Below are positions 54,452-64,000 of a stretch of 64,000 bases of DNA, piece by piece. The position numbers and the translations under genes were made by a program. The notes under the pieces were generated by a model. It worked only from the letters and a program-made list of their open reading frames with translations, made no database searches and was not told the origin of the DNA. The DNA is from Adiantum capillus-veneris (lineage: Eukaryota; Streptophyta; Polypodiopsida; Polypodiales; Pteridaceae). The stretch's first letter is position 1; each line of letters starts with the position of its first letter. The stretch lies in the NCBI GenBank assembly GCA_014529385.2, contig CM043960.1, forward strand, positions 125,834,043 to 125,898,042, in the 5' to 3' direction.

Positions 54452-57108
54452 TGTCCATTTGGCAAAAGGAGGGTACCTGACAGGTTACTAGGCCCTAATC
54501 GATTAAGAAAAGCATACTAGATAGACAAGATTTCTAATGGACAGACTCTCGTCACCAAGTAATATGAGTCTGAGCCATTGAAAAGGGGTCCTAGCCCTGT
54601 CTCGCAGCGAAAGCATGAACTAACACAATAATTTGACGTTCCTAATTCTCACCTTCCAAAAAGATAAGCCCCAAATGCCTTTTTCCCCATAATTTTCAGG
54701 GCACGTACAATTGGGACTTCTCAACTCTTGGCACAATGAGTCTCTAGTTTCGCTTCTTCTATCAATGAGGAGTTTCTTGACTAATCGAGACCACCCATCC
54801 TTGACTAGAAACCTGAGCCAGTCCCCAATTTCCACCCCCACACTCACACTTTTTTTTTCTTGTTTTCTAATTACTACAACATGATTGTTCATACACAAAG
54901 TTTCTTTTTATGATTTCCATCACAAGTTCATTAAGACGGCCCTTCAACCAATATCAAATTGGCACCAAGACAATCTTTCCTAGAAGAAAAACAACATACG
55001 ACTCTTCTTCATTTAAATATCCAAAACCCAAGAGTTCACTCCTCTTGGCGAGAGTTTATTGCTCCCAGTGTCTTTAGTTGCCCATACAATTAAATTGTCC
55101 TGCAACCTGGGTACAAACCCGCAATGACTAACTTGCAACCTGGGCACCAGTCCGCAAGTATTATCTTGCATTTTGGACACCAACCCACAAGATGTGTGTA
55201 ACCATATGCACTACTTTAGCGTTCACTCCGCTAAGCTCTCCTCCCTTGATATACAAAGGGAGTTTTGACTATATCAGTATAGGATTTTTGAATGAAGAAG
55301 ATTTGAGAATTCTTCTACTAGACAAACATTTCTTTCCTATGAGCAAACAAACCACTTTCCAATTGAACAATATTTCCCTATTAATACAACTTAAGAAAAT
55401 TAACAAGTTCAATTGATGCGATTTCGAATTGGAAATGACCCCATGTTTAGGTAGTTTTCCCCTTCCTATTTACTCATGATACAAGGAAACAAAAGAAATT
55501 TTGTACTTGTCATGATCAATAACGTCACTTCGTGGGATAAGAGGCACATCCTCATTCATCAAGGCTTTTCCTTTGCCTTAACCATCACTAATTCCGGCTT
55601 CGTGATCGTGTGATTCACCATAGCGAGTTCTCTTACGTGCCATTCCCACTACTAGATACTTAACTTAACTTGAGAAGTTGTAAAATAAAGTATAAGAAAG
55701 TAGGTAAATGATTATAAGTATTTTAATTCCAAAACATATATGGTTACTCTACACATCAACTCAAAACATATGCTTGCTTGATCCTGGCATAATCTTATGA
55801 TACCATGCGTTATAACCCATACACTAATCACATGATTAATCACTTATATATACTTGCAAGAACAATCCATCATTTTAGTTGGACCATTTCTTGAATATGA
55901 CTAGCTAATACATGGAAACATCTAGGTTACAATGGAAAGAGTTGTGCATGCAATCAACACAATTGATTATGTAATTGAGCAGTGAGACCTTCATTACTTT
56001 ATAATGTAGATAATTTACCATAAAGTAGGTATATTGATGGTTGATATCCAATTGAGGATATGTAAATAAGAGTATAGCATTTGATAATAGAGTAGTAATT
56101 GGAAGGATTTCAATTGAATAATAAAATGGTAGTTATTGGAAAGGATTCCAATTGAATAATCATATGGCAGCAATTGGAAAGGATTGTAATCGAGAGAAGA
56201 GGTTGATAATAACTTGATTAATTAAGAGATTTACATTACCCAAATGTGCTTTGGAGTTATTGATCTCTCAAGCCTTGTTGAAGCTTCACCAACAAGTAGC
56301 CACATCAGTAAAGTCCCTATCTCCAATGTGTGTTCAAGTGTGTCTGAAATTGAGTGTGAATGCCCTTTATATAGAGTTTGGAGATTCCTTGTTGCCCAAA
56401 TCAGTCCCATACCTCCCTAGCTCGCCCCCTCTTGCTAAAATAATGAGTAGACGTGTCACAAGCTCCTACATAGCCATTAGAGATGTCCCTCTTTACCCTT
56501 TTGGGTGATACACCTCCTGTAGTGCCCCCATGCTCATATCAATTATTCTATAAGAGATGGGTCCATGGATATGGGTCATTTATGGACATACATGGACATA
56601 CATAAACATGCACACCATACATACACATGCACACACATGCCCATGCACATGCATACATATGCATACCTTAGACTTAGGAATTAATTTATTAACACTAGGA
56701 TGAAAATTAAGTGTCTAGAGTGAGCTTGGCTTATCAGAATTTAATTCTGAAAGTTGCTATTAAAAGACAATCTTGAGGATGACAATCTAAGGTGTCGGAT
56801 GTACACACCTGCTATATTTAGCAGTTTTTGAAGCAGGTAGCTATTTTTAGGGAAATTCAGGACGGGTTAGATTTGGACAAGAGGGTCGCGTCGAGGTGGT
56901 TGTAAGCACCTCAAAACTTTCTATTTTTTGACGAAAATGAAAAAAGTAAAAACTTTATTTTGAAAATATTACAACAATATATTTATCATTAGCTCATCAG
57001 AGGTGGAAAAAATATAAAAAATAGTAACTTTTTGTATATGGCTAGAATGGCCAGATATGTATTCCTTTACATGGGAATCCCCTCTCCAAGGGTGGTAGAG
57101 ACCTTACA
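54452..57108 (-). repeat. 5' LTR, 2657 bp
   Basis: The longer of the two LTRs. It includes a 306 bp segment absent from the 3' LTR, with three roughly 45 bp units built from ATTGGAAAGGATT and CAATTGAATAAT (about 56090-56195) and a TATA box. Confidence 0.92.
56366..56373 (-). promoter_or_regulatory. TATA box of the 5' LTR
   Basis: The minus strand reads TATATAAA within CTCTATATAAAGGGC, the correct strand to transcribe the element. It lies in the segment missing from the 3' LTR. Confidence 0.65.
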
Positions 57109-58708
57109 AAATAGTTTTTAATAAGAGGGAATCATCTGCTATGGTTGGCCATGCAACTTTATGTAAAAGAGGACCCTCTAATTTTTGGCACTAGATTTAC
57201 TTTTTGAATATATATCAAATACCCAAAATGTAGAGTGTGCCATGCACTTGGGAGCTAGATTTAGGCCAGTGAGTGTGTGATTCTTCTATCTCCTTCTCTA
57301 ACCTATTCTTTGTGTGTAATATGGTCACGATCTCCTTCTCTTATAACTCTTAGACCTTCTTAAACTTCTATGTCAATATCTATGTGTATATGTGTGTTTG
57401 TGTGTATATGTAGCACAAACATGTCACAATCTTGGATATTTAAGTGTTTTTAAAGAGATTTGATGCAAAGTGAAGAGTACGTGCACGTGAATAGGCGCCT
57501 GCATGTGCGGTGCGATGTGCTTGTGGGAAAGAGAGATGGAGAGAGTACATAGTGTGTGGGTGGAGCAAGACTCTAGTATGAGCTGCCCCTTATTCTTTGT
57601 ATATGTATGCAAGAATAAGGTATCAATGGGCACGCCCCCATAGCTTGGGAAAACGGGCAAGGCACAGATGTATGTACCCCAACAAGTAACGGCAAGAACA
57701 AGACCGCCGTCTCTCACTACATGTCTACTGCACAGATGCATGTACCCCAACAAGTAACGGCAAGAACAAGACCGCCGTCTCTCACTACATGTCTACTGCC
57801 ATAAGTTTATATCAAAATGGCAACGAAGTGGGAGATAACTCGACCACTACACAATCATGAAAGGCATGACCAATCGCACCAAAACCGATGCTTGTATATG
57901 CATGAAACAACTCCAGAAACTGCTATCTGCAAGCATAAACTGGGACAAACTGCTCAACCAAGCGTAAAGCGCATAACCATATACGTAAGTAGAGATCAAA
58001 CTAGCTCGAAACGCATCCCACAAGAGAAATTGCCTATAAAAATCTACAAAAACCTGTGAAATGTGTGACTGTCTATCTGTAGCCACACAAGCATACGCAA
58101 TTGTTACTCCTACAAGAGTGGGTACAAGAACACAAACTGTGTCCAAGCTGACAAAACCTGTCAAAGTGAGAGTGAACACTCGATCACTATCAAAGTGGGA
58201 ATATATCAGCATAACACTGCAAACTTTTATGATGAGAAGAGGGGAAAAAACGAACAGAGTTTCCTTTGAAAAATGAGCCAAAACTCAATACAAACTGAAA
58301 GCCAGAAAACTGCAGATAACTGTCAAAGTGGGAGTAAACTTGACTACTAAACTATCAGAGAGCAAACCGAGGATATGCATAAACCATGGCAAGAATTTGG
58401 GAAAAATTTGGCACAATTTCCCCTAAAAACTAACCAAAAACTCAAAAAATCTCACCAAATCGCATAAAGACAAACACTCAGTGTCTTAGTAAACAGATCC
58501 ACGAAATGGTCTATATGCGCTGCCAAAAGCCTGGTAAAACAACTCACTCCTGGCCGAGTGTCTCTATGGATGTATACCTGTCCAAAATGCTACAAACATG
58601 TGAACCTGGTACCTGCGAGCTACACCTAGCTCAAGCGTTATCCAGAAAATGCATGCATAGCATTAAATTGCACGAAACACACACACATCCATTTGTGATA
58701 GCTAGTCA
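57109..58708. other. Anonymous sequence with short tandem repeats
   Basis: No recognisable protein. It contains the 68 bp duplication at 57663 and repeated ACTGTCAAAGTGGGAGTAAAC-like phrases between about 58150 and 58340. Confidence 0.45.
57663..57798 (+). repeat. 68 bp tandem duplication, near identical
   Basis: CACAGATGTATGTACCCC at 57663 and CACAGATGCATGTACCCC at 57731 begin two units that appear to differ by a single base, so the duplication is recent. Confidence 0.95.
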
Positions 58709-60524
58709 TGTCATAAAATCTAATATATAACAAACCCAAATGATTTTCTCATATTAAATTGATCATTTAATGTGGGAGAATGAACGGGAACAAGGGTTAG
58801 AATATAGACATGTGCTTAAAGATCTATCTCAACATAGGGCCAATGGTAAAGCGGTCCAAATGAGAAATGGTCTGTCAAAGAGCAAGGCTAGCCAATGGAG
58901 CTTAAAGACATTAGGGTTAGCTTCATTGAAGACCTCCAAAGGCTAGTGTTAAAAGTCCTTTGACCTTAAGTAAGCTAGGGCTGAGCTTAAGGTGGGAACC
59001 TTGCCCAAGCTTGAGGTGCTTGTCGTGCTTGCTCACTAAGATGCTTGAGGTGCTTGTCGTGCTTGCCGACTAGGGAGCTTGAGGTGCTTGTGGGAACACT
59101 ACCCAAGATTGAGATTCTCTATCGTGCTTGTTGACTAAGGTGCTTGTGTTCCAAAGTCAACAAAATCCCTACAAAGGAGGGGGCGAGCCCTAAAGCTAGG
59201 GGGATGAGAGAGAACACACACACACACACACACACACACAAGGTAAGCCTAAGCCTCAAGAGACAGCAAAGACACATGTCAAGCCCGTACCCATTTTGCC
59301 CTGAAGGTGTGTCTGAATCCTATTGGATAGGCTTAAAAGAGCATTTAGATTAGTTAAATAATTATCTAAGCAATTATCAAGCCTCTCTCCCTCAAAGGGG
59401 AAAGAAGTACACTAGTCCAAAACCTACGCTTGTTGCTTGATATGCATCTTGCATGTGATTGGCTAGGCCTGGAGGGTTGGAATGAGCCTCAAGCATGAGC
59501 CACAAGGGGGCGGTCAACCAAAGCAAGCAAGGGGTGTACTTGGGGGGTATACTCCCTCACGTTCTCTCTCATTTGCTCTCATTCTTCACTTGGTGAAGTG
59601 CAAAGTGCAAGAACTCCATCTCCTTCTCCAAGCTTGTTGAGAAGTTGAGAGCCTACACCGACACTCTTGGCTATGGAATGCAAATCCAACCAATAGCCAT
59701 GCTTCAATGCTTAAGCTTGTCATTTTTCCATCTTCATTACTATGCTATTATGTATGCTAGCAAGAAGAGCGATGATAAGTGAGGAACTATTTCTTTCTCC
59801 TAAGAATGTTTCTTCTTCATCTTCCCTACCCTCATTCCCCACTAGCTCTCTCCACCTTTGAAGGTGTTTGAGGCCTTGGGACTAAGACTTGGGATAGTTA
59901 ATGCTTTTTGCAAAGTCTATGTTATGCTCATGATGCATGATGCTTTCCATCTTCATTGCATAACCTAGGTCACAAGGAACACAAATATTGTATTGTACCA
60001 AGTCTCTCTTGATGGGAGAATCTATAATACAAAAGCCTATTGGAGGGGGGACCGGCTCCACATAAATCCGGTCCTTTGTCAAGTTCTCTAAACTCTCTCT
60101 CTTGCAAAAGTATTTTTCATGCCAAGTTAATTAAGTACTATGATTATGTCTCTACCGTCAATAAAGTTCACCCTCTGTGTTCTCAAAGTAGTCTCACAAA
60201 AATGCTCTCTTTAATTCTCCTAATCCCGCTATTCTCAAAGTTCATGGGCCATTTCCATTACACTGGAATGAGAGCATTTGGTTTCTCTTTTCTTGCTTAA
60301 GAAGAGAGGTCCTTAAGTATCCTATTAATGGTTGATTTTATTAATTATATTAGGGTAAGTGGGACTGGGATCTATTATCGGTTTTGTTGAGCCCACTATG
60401 AGGCATATGGTGCACACCTTGGAAGCTTTGGTCTTAATAATGAGGTCTTTTTAGACTTGCCTACATCTTTACCATTATTGAGCCATAAGAAGTCTGAAAG
60501 GAGCTATCCCATGACAATTCTGCA
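58709..60524 (+). repeat. 5' LTR of the right-edge Ty3 element
   Basis: It begins TGTCATAAAATC and follows the solo LTR at 35083 through an AC microsatellite (59214-59240), GGGATGAGAGAG and the GGAGGGGGGACCGGCTCCA block. It is set to end at TCTGCA (60524), just before a primer-like site. The end is tentative. Confidence 0.75.
59214..59240. repeat. (CA)n microsatellite inside the LTR
   Basis: CA run at the same LTR position as the AC runs in the solo LTR (35463-35478) and the minus LTR fragment (27592-27630). Confidence 0.93.
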
Positions 60525-60536
60525 ATATTAGACCCA
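60525..60536 (+). other. Degenerate primer-binding site
   Basis: ATATTAGACCCA follows the proposed LTR end. It shares the ATTAGA core with TGGTATTAGAGC, but the leading TGG is lost. Confidence 0.4.
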
Positions 60537-60675
60537 CTCCACTACTCTCATAATTAACCAATTTGATTCATGGGTGTAGATGCTTAAGTGCTGATTTTCA
60601 AAGGCTAAGAGAAGTAGCATTTAAGGTTTTGAATTGCCAAAGAATACACTAAGTAAACACACAAATTTTGTTAAC

Positions 60676-62120
60676 ATGGCTGACAATAACCAAGAGAGTA
60701 GAATGAACATTGATGATAACTTTGATTTTGCACATGAAGGTGCTAATGATGACGCCCCCATGTTTGTCAATTATCTTATTACTAGGTTGCATCAAGTTAT
60801 GGACAACCCTGCTTTGCAAGCCAAATTTACTCAACAAATTTGTGCTTATGGGATTTCCCTTTCTCTCCAAGAGGAGAGAGAGCTTAGGAGGCCTCTTGAT
60901 GAGACCCCCAAAAGAAGACTCTCTCCCATACGAGAGGAGGAATCCAAAGAACAAGAAAGTAATGAATCCCTAAGTTCCTCTGAAGATGTGGCTCGATAAA
61001 GACAGCGGTCTAGAAGGTTGCCAACTCCTCCCAAGAGGAAACGGTCAACCCATAGTCCTTCTCTCGTCACTCCAAAAGGGAAGAGAGGAAACAAAGGAAG
61101 AAAAGGGCATGAAAGAGGTCACCCTCTTCTCCTTCTTCTTCACCTTCCTCCTCTTTCGACGAAAGCTATGGCTATTCTACTAGAGAATACAAGAGGAGAG
61201 GACATCGCAAATCTTACCCTGCAAGGCGAAGGTCACAAAAGCTCAAGAAGTTCAAAGAGGGAGGAAATAGCATCTCTTTTCTCACCTATGATGGCACCTT
61301 TGGTGCCACTGACAAAGTATTGGCCTTCATCTAGCAATTTGATGCGGCCTTTGGAGACGAGGACTTCACAAAGTCCTCCAAGCTACACCATGTAGCTATA
61401 CACTTCTAAAAATTGGCTCGTCAATGTTGGGCTAGCCTTCATGGAAACGGCAAAGCCCCAAAGACATGGAAACTCTACGAGTTTCCATCATGAAGCAATT
61501 TCTTGCAAGCAATGCAAAGGACAAAGTGCTTACTGAATCACGAAGTTTGAAGCTTCTCTCCCATGAGTCTATTCGCAAATATGTGGACAAGGTTTGAGAT
61601 TTACATCGCAAGGCTACTGCCTTTTAAAAGATAGACTTCGTCGAGAAAAAGTAACAATTCTGTGTGGAATTACCTGAAGAGATGGCCGAGTACGTCAACT
61701 CTCAATGGCCTGGTTCTAGCACCGAAGTAATCCACCACACCATGTTTGCTTCGCGCATCAATTTCCAACAAGGGGCTAGACAGAATGTCAAGCCCATGGA
61801 AAACAAAGACAAGAGTGATGCAAAGGGGAAAACCAATGCGTAAAATTCTTCCCAAGGCAATTCCAACATTAACAACAACAACAACAATCGGTCCAAGGAG
61901 AAGGGAGTCTACAAAGGTAAAACATAAACTCTCTCCTGAAGAGCTTGATCTTTTCGCAAGGACCACAAATGTTTTAAGTGTGGGGAGCAAGGACATGGCT
62001 ATCGTTCTTGCCCCAAGAGAAATGCATGCAATGAGACTCCTAGAGCTTCCACCATCAAAGCTCCAAAAGAGGATGCTCATTGCAAAGGATCACCTCTCTC
62101 CTATGCTTGGGGAAAGGTAA
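60676..62120 (+). pseudogene. Gag of the right-edge Ty3 element, frameshifted
   Basis: The ATG at 60676 opens MADNNQESRMNIDDNFDFAH and runs to a stop at 60997-60999 after an acidic, Ser-rich stretch. Shifted frames then give FLTYDGTFGATDKVLAFI and WASLHGNGKAPKTWKLYEF (gag core), VELPEEMAEYVNSQWPG, an Asn-rich run near 61875, and a CX2CX4HX4C knuckle CFKCGEQGHGYRSC at about 61970-62011. The order matches the nested element's gag (core, then a basic linker with L-x-P-E-E, then the knuckle). At least three frame changes and several stops. Confidence 0.82.
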
Positions 62121-62516
62121 GGGAGAATGATGCCTTCATCTTGTTTGACCCTGGCTCTACCCACAACTTCATATCAATGGAGTTGGCCACCAAGTTGGGC
62201 ATTCAAGCTTTTGAGACGGGAGATACTGTAACGACTGACACATCTTTCAAGGGACAGCAAGCCTCCGTTACTCCCTTGATTGGGAAGTTGAGGCTTCATG
62301 TCCAAAGCTGTATCTACAAAGAAGACTTTTTTATCTCTCCTCTCCAACATGAGGTTGTTATCCCTAGGGGCACCATGGTTTAACCGCATATCTACCAACA
62401 TGAAGTTCCTTGAAAGGAGAATCTACTTCACCTACAGGGGAAAGAACATGTATATAAATGCTAGTGAGTCTAGTCATACTATACCACTTGTAAATCCTCC
62501 TGCTTTTGATAAATAA
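62121..62516 (+). pseudogene. Retropepsin of the right-edge Ty3 element
   Basis: AFILFDPGSTHNFISMELAT with KLGIQAF is a retropepsin active site with the catalytic Asp (D-P-G-S-T). The frame continues to IGKLRLHVQSCIYKEDFFIS. A shift near 62355 leads to LGAPWFNRISTNMKFLERRI, the L-G-x-P-W-F block that follows the flap. One frameshift. The Ser-to-Pro change next to Asp is unusual. Confidence 0.82.
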
Positions 62517-62679
62517 ATGAAGAGCTCAGTTTTTGCGTACATGAGTTTTGACAAAGGTCCCTAAAAGGTCCTAATGTTTCATCAAATGTAAATAGTAGGA
62601 ATGAAAAAGAGTTAGACTTGTCTAATTTTCTAAAAGGATTCCAAGATGTGTTCATTGATGATATTCCTTATGGACTTAC

Positions 62680-64000
62680 CTCCAAAACAAGGGGATGTTG
62701 ACCATCGAATTGAGCTCCTACCAGGAAGCTCACTGCCTAATAAGCCTCCCTATTGAGTTTCCCAAGCTCAACAAGAGAAAATCATGAGGCAAGTACAAGA
62801 ATTTGCAGACAAAGTGATGGTGAGGCCTACACACTCTCCCTTTTGTTCTCCGGTCCTTTTAATGCAAAAGAAAGATGGTACATATTGTCTCTGTGTGCAC
62901 TAACGAGCACTAAATCATATCACTATCAAAAACAGATTTCCCGTACCACGGGTAGAAGATCTGTTTGATAAGCTACAAGGCTCTAACTACTTCAGTAGGA
63001 TTGACCTTAAAAGTGGCTATCATCAAATAAGGTAGTGGATGAAGATATCTTAAAGACCGTGTTTCGTACAATGTTTGGTCTTTATGAATATCTAGTCATG
63101 CCTTTTAGCTTGACTAATGCACCAGCCACATTCAATTGTCTAATGGAGAAAATCTTTAGACCCTACCGCAAATTCATTGGGGTGTTCTTTGATGATATCA
63201 TCATCTTCTCCAAGTCATTGGAGGAACAGAAGCAACATCTCCATGTGATTTTTTAAGCACTAAGGGAGAACAAGCTTTTTCTCAATCAAAAGAAAAACGA
63301 ATTTTTCCTTCAAGAGATTCAATACTTAAGTCATATTATCTCAAGGTGGTATCCAAATGGATCCATCAAAGTTGGAGGTAATAAAAGCATGGCCTAATCT
63401 AAGGAATCTACATGAGCTAAGAAGCTTTATTAGTATGTGTGCATACTATAGACACTTCATAGCAAAATTCTCTCAAATAGCAGGACCATTACATGACTTA
63501 ACAAAGAAGAACGTTAAGTATTCATGGACTGCTAAGGAGCAAAATGCTTTTGACAAGCTCAAAGAGAAGCATACCTCCCAACCCGTCCTCATGCTTCCGG
63601 ATCTCTCAACGTCATTTGAGGTCCGATGTGTTGCTTGTGGTGATTTCTCAGTGATTGCCTTGGAGCAGTTTTGCTTCAAGAAGGGCATGCCATAGCATAT
63701 GAGAGTCGAAGGCTCAATACGGATGAACGAGTCTTAGACATTTATGAGAAAGTGCTTTTAGCTATTCTACATGTCCTAGACACATGGAAGCACTATCTAT
63801 TGGGAACTCCATTTATTCTACAAATAGACCACCAAAGTCTCAAGTACTTCATGACACAAACAAAGCTTTTCGACAAACAAATGAGGTGGACAAATTTCCT
63901 TTCGTAATTTTATTTTCATATTTCTCACATTGTTGGTAAGCACAATCAAGTGACCGATGCACTTTTACAAGGACCAAAAGTTAATGCAGTGTCTATAGCT
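62680..64000 (+). pseudogene. Reverse transcriptase and RNase H, truncated by window end
   Basis: RT peptides: [89 protein letters not shown] and the FFDD box at 63185-63196. The connection (MDPSKLEVIKAWPNLRNLHE) leads to RNase H, where the catalytic D-A-S/C reads V-A-C. A frameshift near 63660 leads to GHAIAYESRRLNTDERVLDI and QIDHQSLKYFMTQTK. Several in-frame stops, for example after PPY near 62754 and at 63031-63036. The window ends in HIVGKHNQVTDALLQG. Confidence 0.9.

Larger units (their letters stand above)
47443..57108 (-). mobile_element. Large chromodomain Ty3/gypsy element, minus strand
   Basis: Direct repeats 47443-49792 and 54452-57108 flank a minus-strand internal region of about 4.66 kb with PBS, gag, protease, RT, RNase H, integrase, chromodomain and a polypurine-like tract. 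The order PR-RT-RH-IN and the C-terminal chromodomain make it a chromovirus-type Ty3/gypsy. Both LTRs start TGTAAGG on the element strand and end GGACA (GGATA in the left copy). Flanking pentanucleotides (TACCA and AAATA) do not match. It is inactive through stops, a protease change and an RNase H deletion. Confidence 0.92.
58709..64000 (+). mobile_element. Ty3/gypsy element, plus strand, cut by the window end
   Basis: LTR, primer-like site, gag, protease, RT and RNase H occur in Ty3 order, and the window ends inside the RNase H/integrase linker. Its RT (FFDD box) and knuckle context (LSPEEL) resemble the nested element at 8202-14501, though the LTRs differ. The integrase and 3' LTR lie beyond the window. 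Confidence 0.88.

Overview
The window looks like nuclear DNA of a land plant with a large, repeat-filled genome. The support is tRNA-Met-type primer-binding sites, chromodomain-bearing Ty3/gypsy integrases, Ty1/copia polyproteins, long CT/AC microsatellites and AAACCCTAA telo-box motifs in an LTR. A fern or other non-seed plant is possible, but nothing here fixes the taxon. I find no intact cellular gene, no convincing rRNA or tRNA gene and no bacterial or organellar system. Almost every readable protein is a decayed retrotransposon product.

Layout. 1-2.5 kb is anonymous apart from one unrecognised coding-like fragment (1539-1763, minus). 2.5-5.3 kb holds three consecutive 3' ends of one LINE family, lying among (CT)n tracts. 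5.3-7.9 kb is anonymous, with a GAC-rich cryptic repeat. 7.95-17.7 kb is a double-zinc-knuckle Ty3/gypsy relic split between its two knuckles by a complete 6.3 kb Ty3/gypsy insertion (8202-14501, TSD GTAGG). 17.7-23.3 kb carries microsatellites, a foldback/MITE element, a polypurine/G-rich tract and two tRNA-derived SINE candidates. 23.3-30.4 kb is a pair of Ty1/copia copies in tail-to-tail inverted orientation, separated by a foreign LTR fragment. 30.7-37.0 kb is a minus-strand Ty3/gypsy element with very short LTRs (75 and 145 bp), interrupted by a 1590 bp solo LTR with TSD CTTTA. 37.0-39.4 kb is a plus-strand relic of the same family. 41.8-44.55 kb is a second double-knuckle gag-protease relic. 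44.55-46.8 kb holds two opposed scraps of the short-LTR family. 47.4-57.1 kb is a large minus-strand chromodomain Ty3/gypsy element with LTRs of 2350 and 2657 bp. From 58.7 kb to the window end is the 5' LTR, gag, protease, RT and RNase H of another plus-strand Ty3/gypsy element, whose LTR family also supplied the solo LTR and the LTR fragment between the copia arms.

The genes do not form a working pathway; the window records layered insertion and decay. The best-supported new observations are the two nested insertions with exact target duplications, the short-LTR autonomous-type Ty3 family, the inverted copia pair with a G-tract junction, the double-knuckle lineage present twice, and the LINE copies abutting CT microsatellites. 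Several catalytic positions are visibly broken, and short tandem duplications recur inside coding relics.
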